Source: Lates calcarifer (lineage: Eukaryota; Chordata; Actinopteri; Centropomidae). Taken from it: DNA of 64,000 nt. The position numbers and the translations under genes are program-made. Within the stretch, counting starts at the first letter, position 1. Each line of letters opens with the position of its first letter. Below are positions 24,880 to 36,465 of this stretch, piece after piece. Where the stretch lies: the NCBI RefSeq assembly GCF_001640805.2, contig NC_066837.1, forward strand, positions 24,822,467 through 24,886,466, written 5' to 3'. A model generated the notes under the pieces. The model saw only the letters and a list, made by a program, of their open reading frames with translations. It searched no databases and was not told where the DNA came from.

Positions 24880-25145
24880 TGGTGTCTTCCTCTTCTTTCT
24901 CCCTTCCCCCTTTTCCTCTTCATCTCTGTCTCCTTCAATCCCTTTTTTCTCCATCTGTTTCTCATCTCTCATTCTTGCATGCTCGCTTCCTTCAGCCATG
25001 CTTAGCTATTCTGCTTTCAGTTTCTTTGCTTCCCTTCGCCTCTCCTTTCATTTCTGCATAGCCCTTGTCTGTTGCTTCCCCTCTTTTTCTTCGATCTCAC
25101 CCCCTTTCTTCTCTCTAGCCCGTCCTCTTAATTCTCTCTCCCCAC
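24880..25145. repeat. Pyrimidine-rich low-complexity tract
   Basis: C/T-dominated stretch (TCTTCTTTCTCCCTTCCCCC and similar). It explains the overlapping phenylalanine/serine/leucine-rich frames here. Confidence 0.85.
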
Positions 25146-25334
25146 TCATCATGGGGACAGTAAATCCCTTGGTGGTTGAGGCACAGAGCCACAGAGCTCT
25201 TTGATCGTTCGCAGGGAACCGACATCCTGACTGCCATTCTGGACAGAGCTCTGTCTGGTGTCTGCTCGGTGGATGCTGAGGGAGGAGCGCTTAGTTCTCA
25301 CACACGATTTCTCTTCCCAGAAATGCACACTCTC

Positions 25335-25380
25335 ACACACACACACGCACACACACACACACACATAAACACACACACAT
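25335..25380. repeat. (CA)n microsatellite
   Basis: Imperfect CA array with CG and TAAA interruptions. Confidence 0.92.
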
Positions 25381-25529
25381 TTAGGCAAGTGTTGTCCTGT
25401 GTGTAATTAAATTTGCTGAGGACAAAAAGAATGAACGCATAATACATAAACCAAATATCTTAAAATACCCTTCATGAGTTCCTTCCCCTGCCCACAATCT
25501 CTCCCTTTTTTTCCTCTTTCTTTTCTCCT

Positions 25530-26520
25530 CTGCCATTCACTCTGAATGCTTTATGGAGCCCTTTATCCAAAATATGCTGTTTAATCTGGCGAAATGAGAA
25601 ATTATCATCAAACAGGAAATATGGATTTATGAATACTGATTTAGCATGTGCCGTTCCCTTGCAATGACTTGAAATGTAATGAAATGATTCCATCGTTTAT
25701 AATGCATGAGTGCACGGCTTGTAATCAAACGAAATTGTGTTGTTCACTTGCCGGGGAAAATGAAATAATGATGATGTTCTTCAAAATGAATGCTTTGTGG
25801 GGTTTAAATTCAGTAAGAGTGAGTTAGGTGAACTAATCTCGTTGCATGTAATATATGATTTAGCTGCAAGATAGTGGGGGAAATTACATATATACTCTGT
25901 GTGAAATATAAGCGATTCAGTGGCATACTGGAGAGAAGAAACATATAGATGAAATGTTTCAAACATGTCACTCTGATGCTTTGGCATTTTGTTTGCATGC
26001 TTGTTTTTCTTCTTTTGCAAAACCTCCACAGACAGCATTTTTTTTTTGGTTTGTAAGACATTACAGGAGCTTCTGGAAAATCAGAAAACAAACAGGAGCC
26101 TCTCAAATGTCATTTCATTTTTCTCCCTAATGTGAGCAGCAAGTCTTAAATATTAATACTATATTCTTCATGTTCTGCTTACACTAATGGAATAGAGGGA
26201 ATGTACAAAGGACGCAACAAGTCTTCATTTCTCAGTAGTCTAAACTGCCTTTTAATAACTGCTGTCAAAGGATTCATCTGAAGAGACCTAAAGTTAAATA
26301 AAGAATTCTATCTGATATCATTATCACGTTTATTCATGACTCCATGATATTTATTTGAGGATATGAAAATCCATTTGTATTTAACACTTTGTCTCAGTTG
26401 TCAGATGTGGGGAAACAATACGAATGTTTAATAAAAGCTTGAATCCCCTTAAATCCCACTGCTTTTATTTGACATTTGGTTCAATACGCTCATTATGACA
26501 GCATTTAACATGTGACAAAG
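25530..26520. other. Candidate conserved non-coding block
   Basis: About 1 kb without simple repeats or recognised transposons, bracketed by microsatellites. It contains phrases typical of deeply conserved developmental enhancers, such as TATGGATTTATGAATACTGA, ATGAAATGATTCCATCG and AATGCATGAGTGCACGGC. It also has T-rich patches (26034-26049). Frames up to 98 codons on the minus strand show no domain. The assignment is from appearance only. Confidence 0.35.
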
Positions 26521-26553
26521 ACAACACCCCCCACCCCACTCCCCCCAAACTCA

Positions 26554-26555
<2 letters not shown>

Positions 26556-26591
<36 letters not shown>
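26556..26591. repeat. (CA)n microsatellite
   Basis: Pure CA array of about 36 bp preceded by a C-rich segment. Confidence 0.95.
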
Positions 26592-26594
<3 letters not shown>

Positions 26595-26657
26595 CCCAAA
26601 TTTCACTGTGGCTCTGTCTAGAAACAGGAGCACTGTAAGGAAATGCATCTCAAGAAA

Positions 26658-26681
26658 GCACACACGCACACACACACACAC
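26658..26681. repeat. Short (CA)n microsatellite
   Basis: CA array with one CG interruption. Confidence 0.85.
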
Positions 26682-26934
26682 CACGTTGTTCGGATAAGCC
26701 TGTGGAATTGATGTGCCCCTAAGCCTGTTTTTTCCATGCATTATGCCCCAAGGAGAGAGCTTCTGAATGGTGGTGGCTGCCACTCACTAGAGTATAAGCC
26801 TGGGATCAGACCGCAGAGGTAAACACAGACACACACACATAAAAGCACACACACAGGGTGAATGAGAACGAATTTAGGGGCACAAATGCACAGTTTCAGA
26901 GAGGAAACATACATTTTTGAGGGCAACACATTCT

Positions 26935-26938
<4 letters not shown>

Positions 26939-26977
<39 letters not shown>

Positions 26978-27020
26978 CACAATCACTCCCTCTCTTTCCT
27001 TCTCTTTCCCTCACTCTCTG

Positions 27021-27059
<39 letters not shown>
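26939..27059. repeat. Compound (CA)n - CT-rich - (CT)n(CA)n
   Basis: CA array at 26939-26976, then a CT-rich spacer, then CT at 27019-27038 running directly into CA to 27059. The long cysteine/valine-rich antisense frames here are low-complexity read-through. Confidence 0.93.
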
Positions 27060-27060
<1 letters not shown>

Positions 27061-28104
27061 GAACATAAACACTCACCTCTAAGCTAAGGGATGAAACCTG
27101 CACAGTGTGTCTCTGCCTCATGCTGGCTTAGCCACAGAGCTGAAGAACAGTGAGGGGATAAAAAGTGGAGATGAAGACATATGACAGAAAAGCTCTGTAA
27201 ACAAGACACACACAAAGACACATACTTACAAGCACATGAAGGCACGCACACGCATGCACACACAAATATACGGGGGGCCCTGCTCCCCACTGTCTCTCCC
27301 TTCTGCTCAGCTACAGTTAGGTGTGGTGCTTTGTGTCAGACCGGCTGTCCCGTGCCATGTTAATGTCTCTCTCCTGTCCCGTGTTCAGCACTACAGGGGC
27401 TGCTTGATGTCAGTTTACTGTGAAGCAGAGACGGCTGGCTGAAGGGCTGACTAGGCCTCTCTGTGGGAGGCTTTGGCTTGTGTCTTAAGATGCTGCTAAA
27501 CCTTTCAGACCTCTCAGTACCTACATTGCACCACTTGCTGTGCTGGAAGAGGCAGAGGACTGCTGACTTTTTGGGTCATAATCATTGTGTGTGTGGTGGG
27601 GCATGGCAGATCTCAATATTTGTTGATGGGTGTGTTAAGCGCTTGAGTCTTACTAAATATTTTACATATCGAACAGATAGAGTCATGCAAAATACAACAC
27701 ACGGGAAAAACACCCACATAACAAGGTGTGTTCAGAATTTATGATGCAAAGCTGCTGCTTGCTCCTGAGTAAACAAATGAAATCTTTCTCTTGTTTTGTT
27801 GACCAGTTTGAAGCCACACTGACAAAAAATCTGTATGGATTATGTATAATGTAAAAGGGGTCAAATTATCATCTAAGTTCCCCAGAGTGCTATGGAAGGT
27901 AACTGTTTTCAACAAAAAGTTGCGATGAACCAACCTGCCCAGCGCCAAATTAGAGACCAACACAGTTAGCATCTAGCTAGTGAACACACAGCTCTAACTG
28001 TAAAGGACTGTAAAGCTTTCAACCACTGTCACCTATCGACAGTAACCATATTTATTTTTTTTTAATGATGTGTCCTTTATTAATTTTGTTTTTATTCACT
28101 TGTA
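27060..28104. other. Non-coding stretch, nothing recognised
   Basis: Short CA runs near 27206 and 27245. Frames under 95 codons without domains. A T-run lies at 28053-28062. Confidence 0.4.
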
Positions 28105-28505
28105 AATGGATTATATGGGCTTCCAGCCTCCACTCTTATGAGAAGACTTCCACAAGATTTTGGAACCTGGCTGCAGAGATTTGCTCCCATCCAGCCAAGA
28201 AAGCATTTGAGGTTGGGCGATAAGGCGTGACTCGCAGGCCACTTTCCAATTCATTTCAAAGGTGTTGGATGGGACTGAGCAGCTCTGTGCAGGCCTGTCA
28301 AATTCTTTCACACCAAACTCAGAAAACCATTTCTTTAAGGGCCTCACTTTGTGCATGAGGGCGCTGTCACATTGTAAAAGGAATAACTGTCACAAAACTG
28401 GAAGTATGCTGCTGTCTAAAATACGGTTGTCAACTGTACCTTTAAGAATTTCCTTAATTGGAATAAAAGCCTGGTCCAAACCATGACAAACATCCCTAGA
28501 CCAAA
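28105..28505 (-). mobile_element. Degenerate Tc1-like transposase remnant (minus strand)
   Basis: On the minus strand the frame reads FLLQCDSALMHKVRPLKKWF then SEFGVKEFDRPAQS, matching the block around the second catalytic Asp of a fish Tc1 lineage (usual QHDCAPVHKA...EFGVEELDWPAQSPDLNPIEHLW). The Asp is kept. A deletion of about 4 bp falls just after PAQS, inside the SPDLNPIE motif, and shifts the frame. Downstream nucleotides still match the family (TTCCAATTCATTTCAAAGGT and CCACAAGATTTTGGAACCTG on the plus strand). The N-terminus and both terminal inverted repeats are missing or unrecognisable, so it is inactive. Confidence 0.88.
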
Positions 28506-28800
28506 AGTACTACTTTAGAGTTAGCTCTGTGACACAGGTGGGTCTAACCAGCTTTCTTCCAGTGCCAGTTTGCTAGTTGTTCAAGACTTAGTGGATGAAG
28601 TGGGAATGCAGTCTTTACATTGGGCCAGCTGCCACACGGTCGAGTGGGCAAATCCATTTTGGCAGAGCACATACATGCAAATGTTCAGTGTGTAGAGCTG
28701 CAGAGACGAGTGGTCAAGCATAAAGAACCCAGTTAGAATGTGAGGCCTGTGTGAAATACAACAAAGATTTGGAATCAAGAAGTCTCCCTCTATCACATAC

Positions 28801-28808
<8 letters not shown>

Positions 28809-28847
<39 letters not shown>
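28809..28847. repeat. (CA)n microsatellite
   Basis: Pure CA array of about 39 bp preceded by ACATACATAC. Confidence 0.95.
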
Positions 28848-28850
<3 letters not shown>

Positions 28851-29624
28851 CAGTGGGGCTCTTCACTGACCATTACTCTTGGCAATGAGTGCTGAACAGA
28901 AAGTGCTTAGTAGAAAACAACAGGATACTTCCACTCCAACTCAAACAGCATCCATCAGCTGTACAGTGTATGTGTGTGTGTTTAGAGAGAGAAAGAAAGA
29001 AAGAAAGGAGGAGATTTCTCTCCTGTCACTTCAGTAATGTGGGCCTGGGCTCTCCCAGCATCCCTCTGACCTTCATGCTCAGTTTCAGCACACTTACATC
29101 ATCCATGTCAAAAACAGGCCTTCGTCACTTCTGTATGTATGTTTGTGTGTGTATGTGTGTGTGTGAGAGGGAGAGAATGAGGTCGAGAAATGATAAGAAC
29201 TGAATGTGAGAGACACACAAGCCTCTTGTATATCTATCTTCACCTTGCGTTAAGACATCAGCAGTTTTTATTGATCTCTGAGGCCTTTTGAGCTGCAGGC
29301 TGTTTTCCTTTACCTCGTCATGGCTATTTCATCCTTTTATTATTTTCTCCTAAGGTATTTCTTCCTCAGTCAGTGAATATGTGCAGGTTTGTGTACAGCA
29401 TTTATGTGTTTTAGAATGTGTTCCCATATAAGTGCCACTGTCAAACTGACTTGCAAAGTCATACCAGTCTGACCAGTTCTCACTTCCTCTGACTGTTTAA
29501 AGGTTAGGACTTTGGTATAGGGTTATGGCCATAATTCTCACTTTACATGATGAAGTATTAGTAATGGGGAAGGATTTAGGTACTGAGCCATTGTTCTTTT
29601 GCACTAAGAAGAGCCAGGGGAGGT
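28848..29624. other. Non-coding stretch
   Basis: Short GAAA-type purine patch at 28983-29010 and TG patches near 29141-29164. No gene recognised. Confidence 0.4.
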
Positions 29625-29735
29625 GTGGACGATACAGATGCCTCTTGGTCACTTCCCTTTGGAGATTTTCTGGCCATGACTGACTGGGAGGAGACCCTGG
29701 GATAGACATGCAGGAGGGATTAAATCTCCCAATGG
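29625..29735 (+). mobile_element. Fragment of non-LTR retrotransposon (RTE/Rex3-like) ORF end
   Basis: One frame gives EIFWP(stop)LTGRRPWD, next to TTTGGAGATTTTCTGGCCAT, GACTGGGAGGAGACCCTGGG and CAGGAGGGATTAAATCTCCC. These match, by memory, the 3' coding end of fish LINEs (usual protein form E-V-F-W-A-C-P-T-G-R-R-P-R-G-R-P, then R-W-R-D-Y-I-S). About 7 bp are missing inside and there is an in-frame stop, so it is a dead fragment. The family name is tentative. Confidence 0.6.
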
Positions 29736-29833
29736 GCATCAGTGTACTTGAGGATAATAAAGAGAAAATGAAGCTGGAGGAACTTGTAGTGGAACAGGAT
29801 ATTTAGGTTACTTTACTTGCTCTGTTACCACTG

Positions 29834-30013
29834 TAACTTCCATCCATCCATCCATCCATTATTTATACCGCTTATCCGTTAAGGGTCACGGGACCTACCA
29901 CCTATCCCAGCTGTCATTGGTGGGCTACACCCTGTACAGGTCACCAGTCCATCACAGGGCCCCAGGCCCGAACCTGGCTCGAACCCGGAACCTTCTTGCT
30001 GTGAAGCGACAGT
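29834..30013 (-). mobile_element. Teleost retroposon (GGAT-tail family), internally deleted
   Basis: The plus strand begins with four ATCC units, then ATTATTTATACCGCTTATCC, TATCCCAGCTGTCATTGG, GGGCTACACCCTGTACAGG and CCAGTCCATCACAGGGCC. It then jumps to GAACCCGGAACCTTCTTGCT and GTGAAGCGACAGTGC, the reverse complement of the family head. The middle is deleted. Read on the minus strand this is head to tail with a terminal (GGAT)4. Confidence 0.8.
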
Positions 30014-30524
30014 GCATATTTAAACCACATCATAATTTACTCCATAATAAAATAGACAAGGTCTCTGGGCTACTTCATGTAAATTTTTGATTAAAATATT
30101 CAAGAGGGAACATTCTGAGGTGCATAAAAAATACAAACATTACTCACACATGGCGTACAATACTAAATAAGCATTTACTGAGTTAATTTTGTCAGTGTAA
30201 ACATTGAAGAAATCAGCCAGCCAAACTCTGAGTGAATGGCCAGTGGGGAATAGCTGCACAAGAAATGACACAGAAATCTCCACTGCAGGTTAACTGCCTG
30301 GTATAGTATCCAGAAAACCAAGATGAGCCTTTTCTTTTGCATATTCAAAGACTACCTCACCACTGCCTCAAGTAAAGAGGGGATAAGAAAAAGAGCCCAG
30401 GAGGAACAAAAGTAAGAGAACACCAGGAACGTCCAACATGATTAACATCTCCAGTAAGAGGTACAGTCCATATAAGTTAATATAATGTTCTTACAATGTA
30501 TTTAAATTAAAAGTAACATTGGCT

Positions 30525-30782
30525 CTATCTTGACCAGTTGCCACATTAAAATGCTGTCTGTACTATTGTAAGACATCAGTAACATTAATCCAGTGCAGTA
30601 TAATGCATGTAATAATATAACACTTTGGAAGGGGCCATTCTACACAATGTGCAATTTTACATTTGACTATTTACTGTTACCTGTAACCTAAGTAAAAACC
30701 TAAATGCAGGACACTGAATTGTAATGGAGCACCTCTATATTGTAGTATTATTTACTTAAATAAATGATTTGAACACATTTTG
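30525..30782 (+). repeat. Teleost MITE-like repeat ('AAGTACTTTTACTT' family), 3' part
   Basis: CCACATTAAAATGCTGTCTG, TAACACTTTGGAAGGGGCC, AATGCAGGACACTGAATTGT, AATGGAGCACCTCTATATTG and TTACTTAAATAAATGATTTG follow in order the 3' half of a fish repeat with CAGTGGTGGAA-type ends, as I remember it. A piece of the same family, including both ends, frames the nested repeat at 34571-34902. Confidence 0.6.
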
Positions 30783-30875
30783 GTGAATCAAGGGACAACA
30801 ACACTGACACTTGATTGGACTCCAGTTCCACATAACTATAATGTTATGATGCTATGTGTATGACATTAGTAACTT

Positions 30876-30896
30876 AAAAAAAAAAAAAAAAAAAAA
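30876..30896. repeat. Poly(A) run
   Basis: 21 consecutive A. No retroposon body could be recognised directly upstream. Confidence 0.9.
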
Positions 30897-30899
30897 CTG

Positions 30900-32352
30900 A
30901 ATTGCATCATTAGACTACCATAGTCACAAATAGCAGAAGAGGCACTTTTTATAAGAACAGTAACTCCAAAGATTTTGATGAAATCCCACACTTATTTGAA
31001 TTCTGAAAAGGAATCCATAAATATCGAGCTGTATTATCTCAAATACATTTCTTTATTGGATGTTGGCAGACTTAAGCCATAAAGTCATATTTTAAGGTTC
31101 AGACAGTTTTGCGATTCTGATGATGGTTGTGAGTTACAGAACAAGGGTCTGTGGAAGTTTGAATGTAGAGGCTATAATAATGAAATATTGGCACACACTC
31201 TTAAAATGGTAACTAAAGTGCAACACTGGAATTTATGAAGGCTCAGGCAAAGAGATTTATCCTTTCACACAGTCACATTCGTTTATACTTAGAGTTCTAT
31301 ATCTAAAGATGTGAAGGTGGAGGTGAAAGCACTGCAGCCTATATTAAAGCTGACCTTCACATTGGCAGGTTTGTTCTATCACTGCCCAGATTTCATCATA
31401 AGAGATCTTGTGTTTCATTGAATAAAATGTGGTTGAGTCAGTTTTGCCCAAGGCTTAGTCTTTTGTCAAAAGGATCCAGATACTTATATTTCATGTCACA
31501 GTTATTGATCTGTGTAAGATCACTTCACACTCTCTACAGAATGGGGCTATAAATAAGGGTGGTGGGGAATCACTTGCAACGCTAAATACGCTGAGAATTG
31601 GTTTAAAAGCATGATGCCTAAATTGGCTGTTAGGTATTGCGGATTTTATTTTTATTTAAGTTACTGGGGTTCCAACATAGAAAATTCTTCCTAGAGATAG
31701 TCCTGCCAAATGATCGCCTGGCTGCACAAAGAGACATGACTGCAGAAGGGAAATTAACCATCACTAATTATCAATTAGTCATGTAACAAATTTTCAAAGC
31801 AAAAATGACCAAAAAAAAGTACCAGTTCTTGCTTGCTCTGTTTTTTTCTGTTTAGAATGGTTTGTTAAATATCTATGGGGTATGGATCATTAGCCAGACA
31901 TTACTAACAAATATGTCTATAATTTACCTCAATAGTGTGGTTCATAATTAATATGTCTAAAATTTGTAAGTACTTTGTTTCATAGCTTTTATTTTATTTC
32001 CTTTAGAAACTGAAATATCTTATTTTTAATGAAAATAACACCAAGAGCTTACAGAGATAAATGATTAAAGGCCAAACTTGACTTTAGCTCCAGTCAAAGG
32101 TGGCAAAGAGTTATGTTTAATGTATTAATGTATGTAGGATTTTAAAGTTTAAAGGATCATTCTGGTATATTTCAACAAGTGGCTCTGTGGGTTGTGATAA
32201 CTCTGCATTAGCCACCTCCTTTGTAGAGACAGGGAAACAAGGACTCACACAAAACAGCGTATGTAGGGGCAACTGGTGTGAACTTTCCAAATATAATCTG
32301 ATAATAATAATAATCTAATAATCTGCTAGCGCCACTACAGAGTCTTGTCATC

Positions 32353-32389
<37 letters not shown>

Positions 32390-34570
32390 CCAAACAATTA
32401 ATCTTTAAAATAAAGGCAAATTAATCAATAATAAAAACAAATTTTAGTTGCACCAGTGTTGATGTCTTTTGGTTGTTTTGGTGATTATGATTGTTATTAT
32501 CATTCTAACTTTTTTGTGTATTTTGGTTGTGAGAAGCTCCTTACATACTGTCTTGTCATGCTATATAATTATTTGCACCAGTATCTTGCCAATACTATGC
32601 AGCAATTATTGAACAACAATAAAATGTGTGTACTCACACATGTGCCTACTTTGTAGTTTCTGCATTCTGAATTCTGTGTATCCAGCCGTGGCGTGGTGAA
32701 TATTCTGCTGATTAAGTGAGTTTGTCTCACTATGAAGTCAGTGTAATTAGGCTGATAGATGGGTGGTGGGTGTAAAGGTACCTATTGTTTGGTGTGTGAG
32801 TGTATGTGTGCATTGACTGCATCTGACTTACTGACTAGGGCTGTTTATCTGGATCCACAGACATTACAGGCTGTGTTTGCTGGATTATTGGGGGTTTGTT
32901 TTTCATTGGTTTTAACATATATCATTTACATGTTCCCTTTACATACATTTATTTTATAATACAAGGGAGAGCCAGGGTGCTGTGTCTACTGTGCATTACT
33001 GTACAAAGGCATTGTTGTGAATTATCACTTGAGTACACCTTGCAAAAGAGGAGGCTATAATGAGGAGCTGCAGCAGGGACGACAGGACCTAAGGATGCTT
33101 TATGAAGGGTAGAGACTAAACAGAAAGTAAGAGAGGGAGAGAAAGAGCAAATACTCCTGTCTGTCTCTCTGTCTGTCTACAGGTTTCCCCCCTTGTTAAG
33201 AGATTAAATGCCACACTCATTGTATAATAGGATTGCTTGGCAAGGGCCAGTGTGTGTGTCTGTGTGTGTGTATATGTGTGGTTGTGTTGTGGGTGGGGCT
33301 AGGGTGGGAGTTTTAACAAGATTGCTGGCACAATATTAATTCTATTTTCTCCTGGCACCACAGTGCACTGTCTACTGGACATCATGTCTCTCTCTCTTTC
33401 CCTGTCTTTGTTTCTGCAGCACCCACTGACATCATACATTTTGAAGAATAAGGAAGACAATTCAAAGCTAATACAAAGTTTGCCCTCTGACAGATGCAGT
33501 GCATGTCAGACAGAAAGGAGAGGGGTTGGGATGAAATAAGGGGGCAGACCTGCAGCTGCATACATGAGCTTGTAAGTGTTAGTCATCTCACATTTAGCCA
33601 TCATCATGACAAAGACAAATGAAATGTTATTAGCAAAATTATACAAAGTTAGCCAGTGTGGCAGTTATCTACAAACAATGTGTCTCTGACTCATAAAAGA
33701 CACATTATCTGTAATGGACAGACATTTTGCCCAAATGACTGGTCTGCTCACAGCAGGGGATGAACATGCAGACAGTTACACTATACACTTTTATTCTTGT
33801 AGTGGAAGTGAATACAAACAGATAATTATTTTAAGTTGTAAATCTGAATTATAAAACCTTACAACAAAAGAGTCAATAGGTGAAATAGTGTTATTTTCTA
33901 TTATAATAAGCTTTTAGAATATTTTAAAAGCAAATTATTGATATAGCTTTAGAACTACATTAGTCAGTGTTTGGCCACTTGGGATCCAAGCAGCCTCATT
34001 AAGTTGTCATGGCTAACATAGGAACAACAACAAAAATGTGTATTTCCAACCTAGCAGACGCAAAATGACATTATCATTCCACTGAAGTCAAGTCTCTGGC
34101 CAACTGATAAATGTAAGTCAGACATTCCCTGAGATGGGCTTTCATCATTACCTGTTTGCTAACTGTGTCTGAGTGCTGTTTAGTTCTGGCATCTAACATA
34201 TAGTTTATTGGATCTTGTTGGCTAACAGCTGCCTACTGAGGTTCAGTGTGGGGCTGATGACATACTGTTTGTGCCCAAAACAAAACAAGAGCTACAGTGT
34301 TGTATGTTATATAGATTCTTATATAGATCGTATCATGAATGTGACCAATGAAAGTTTTGTATCATCAAAAATAGTGACTAATGGAACTTGTGTGGTCCAT
34401 GTTGTCACTTATTTAGCATTGTAGCAGACTTTAACAAAACATTTTTTTTTCCAAGTCATTAAAGATGCAATAGACTGGTGTTGCAAATTTTAGCCCTGTG
34501 TCCAGGCTGCCACTATTGCGCCAATTAATCAAATACAGATATTGATTTCATGGTAATGTAATCTTCCCTG
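30900..34570. other. Long non-coding stretch
   Basis: Unique-looking AT-rich DNA containing the T32 run and TG-rich patches near 33248-33280. Frames are under 70 codons. No gene, RNA gene or named repeat seen. Confidence 0.4.
32354..32385. repeat. Poly(T) run
   Basis: 32 consecutive T. It produces the lysine-run start of a minus-strand open frame that is not a gene. On the minus strand it could be a retroposon A-tail, but no body was recognised. Confidence 0.9.
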
Positions 34571-34902
34571 ACAGTGTCTGTGATGGAATGTAATTAAGTA
34601 CATTTACTCATACTCTACTAAGTACAAATTTGTGGTACTTGTTCTCTATTTGAGTATTTTATTTTTATTTTTTATTTTGAGGCTCCAGCTTCTCAAACGT
34701 GTAGATTTGCTGTTTTTTTCCCCTTTAATTATTTCAATAGTTTAATTTTTAATAATTTTGAGGTTTGGACTGTTGGGTAACTGTGATAGGCATTTCATCA
34801 CAACTAATCACAACCAATCATAACCAATCAATTGAGTAAATAAATCCATAATGAAAGTAATCATTAGTTGCAGTCCTGTACAAAATAATTTCTCCACCAC
34901 TG
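34571..34902 (+). repeat. MITE-like repeat (outer) holding another repeat
   Basis: Left part TGATGGAATGTAATTAAGTA and CATTTACTCATACTCTACT, and right end TTCTCCACCACTG, match the opposite ends of the CAGTGGTGGAA-type fish repeat also seen at 30525-30782. Most of its interior is absent and is occupied by the element at 34684-34880. Confidence 0.5.
34684..34880 (+). repeat. Teleost repeat ('AATCGTTAGTTGCAGCCCT' family) nested in 34571-34902
   Basis: CCAGCTTCTCAAACGTGTAG, ATTTGCTG, GGTTTGGACTGTTGGG, AACTGTGATAGGCATTT, AATAAATCCATAATGAAAGT and AATCATTAGTTGCAGTCCTG follow in order a very common fish repeat as I recall it. The usual ATTAATCGATTAATCG section is diverged to AATCACAACCAATCATAACC. Class unknown. 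Confidence 0.6.
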
Positions 34903-36397
34903 AAAGTGCTCAGTCTCACAGTTTATATGAACTTGTGAACAGTATTTATAAACATCATAATCTTCATATTATGCTGTTTTTATGCTACAAAAACAATGTA
35001 TTAGCTTATGATTTTGTCCAAGAATGAATAAATGAACATTTGTGTGCAGGCAAATATCAGTAAAACTGTGACTTTGAGAAGCCACTTTTTTCCTGCTCAG
35101 TCCTTCCTCTCCTTGTGCATAAGGGTTCCGTTTCTCCCAACTCCAGTTGCAAAGTTCTACTTTTAAGGTAGAATATAGTGATCTTATCTCTGTCACCAGC
35201 AATCAGCTATGTTTTGAGTGCTCTAGTACTTTGGTATGAATACTGGCAGAGCAGTAAGAGAAGGTTGTGAACTTGAGGCATCTTTAACTGTGGACGATTT
35301 GACCTGTTTTATGCTGTCAATGAAAACACCTTCCATCACTCATACTGTGTGTGTGTGAGAGAATATGTTTGGGAGTTCAGTTGATGTGAAGCTTAAAACA
35401 GAGATAAATGACTTCTCTCTAGGTGAGTATTTTCACTCTGCGCATGATAACTGAAAATTTGTCAAATTAGAATGATCAATAAAATCCAAGTACATTCTTC
35501 CAGTGCTGAAAAGTGAAAAAAAAATATTCCACTCTGAAAAGGACAACATAACACTGTGGTATATATACTGTAACTATATTATATATAACATGCAAAACAC
35601 GTGTTTACTATAAAGCAAACTCTTATCTGTTTGCATCTGTTTACATGCCATGATGGGGAGCATGAGATAGACTGTGTCTGTATATACGTAATAGTCCAGC
35701 AGAAGTGTGTTTTATTTCTTCTGGAGTTCTGTTCAAGTTCATGTAAGAAAGAACAGCGCTAAGAAAAGAGGTCTGAGCCCAGTTATTCCTTCCGCCAAGT
35801 GAGCAATTTGTCATTACAGTTGAGGGAGTTACTCCAGCGCTTAGAAACGTTCAACCAGAGTAGGCTGACTAAACTCGGCGTCACAGATGGACTCTGCTCC
35901 CTGAAATTCACAGCAGAATAATTTCCCCCGGGGCGTCTGACCATGGCTCGGAGCAAGCCAAGCAAAGTGACATCTGTCAAAGTTGCGACAGTGGAGCAAG
36001 CCTCATACCAAATTAAAACTAATCAGAGACTACTTGCAGAGCAGCATGACACAAGAGACACTGAATAAGATGGTTAATCTACAATATTTGCCTAAGGCGT
36101 GAGAGCTGGACACTGTTGAGGATTTTCTCAAATATTTTACACAGGTGAACATCAGCTTTTTCAGGCTGAATTGAGATTTCTAATTGGCCCCTTAGAAAAC
36201 CATTAGAAACAACAAAATAATAAACAGTAGTTTGTTGATTTGCTGTGTTAATATGGTAATTTGGTTTTGCAGCTTTGACCAAATTCTACAGTGTGTTTTG
36301 CACGTTCACATGCCAGGGTTAAAGAGGGGGGCCCCTTAAGAAGTCTTGCTCTGTGGTCTGTCACAGCTAGCAGCTGCCACTGCATCTTCAGTCCAGT
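34903..36397. other. Non-coding stretch with a CpG-richer patch
   Basis: Mostly AT-rich. The patch at about 35820-35990 has noticeably more CpG than its surroundings and contains an ATG in good context (GACCATGG at 35939-35946) opening a 41-codon frame. No homology recognised. The antisense frame at 35783-35980 covers the same patch. Confidence 0.4.
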
Positions 36398-36465
36398 TAC
36401 ATTTACATTTCCTGTACATTGATGACATTTGGCACAAGCTCTCATTCAGTGTGACTTACACCTCA
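36398..36465. repeat. Teleost repeat fragment ('TTTACATTT...GCGACTTACA' family)
   Basis: GTTACATTTACATTTCCTGT, CATTTGGCACAAGCTCTCAT and GTGTGACTTACA resemble the short, widespread fish repeat usually written ATTTACATTTAGTCATTTGG ... CAAAGCGACTTACA. Old and partial. Confidence 0.5.

Noticed and set aside
28111..28356. 81-codon minus-strand frame as a host gene
   Set aside because: It is the EFGVKEF...PAQS part of a Tc1-like transposase, frameshifted after PAQS.
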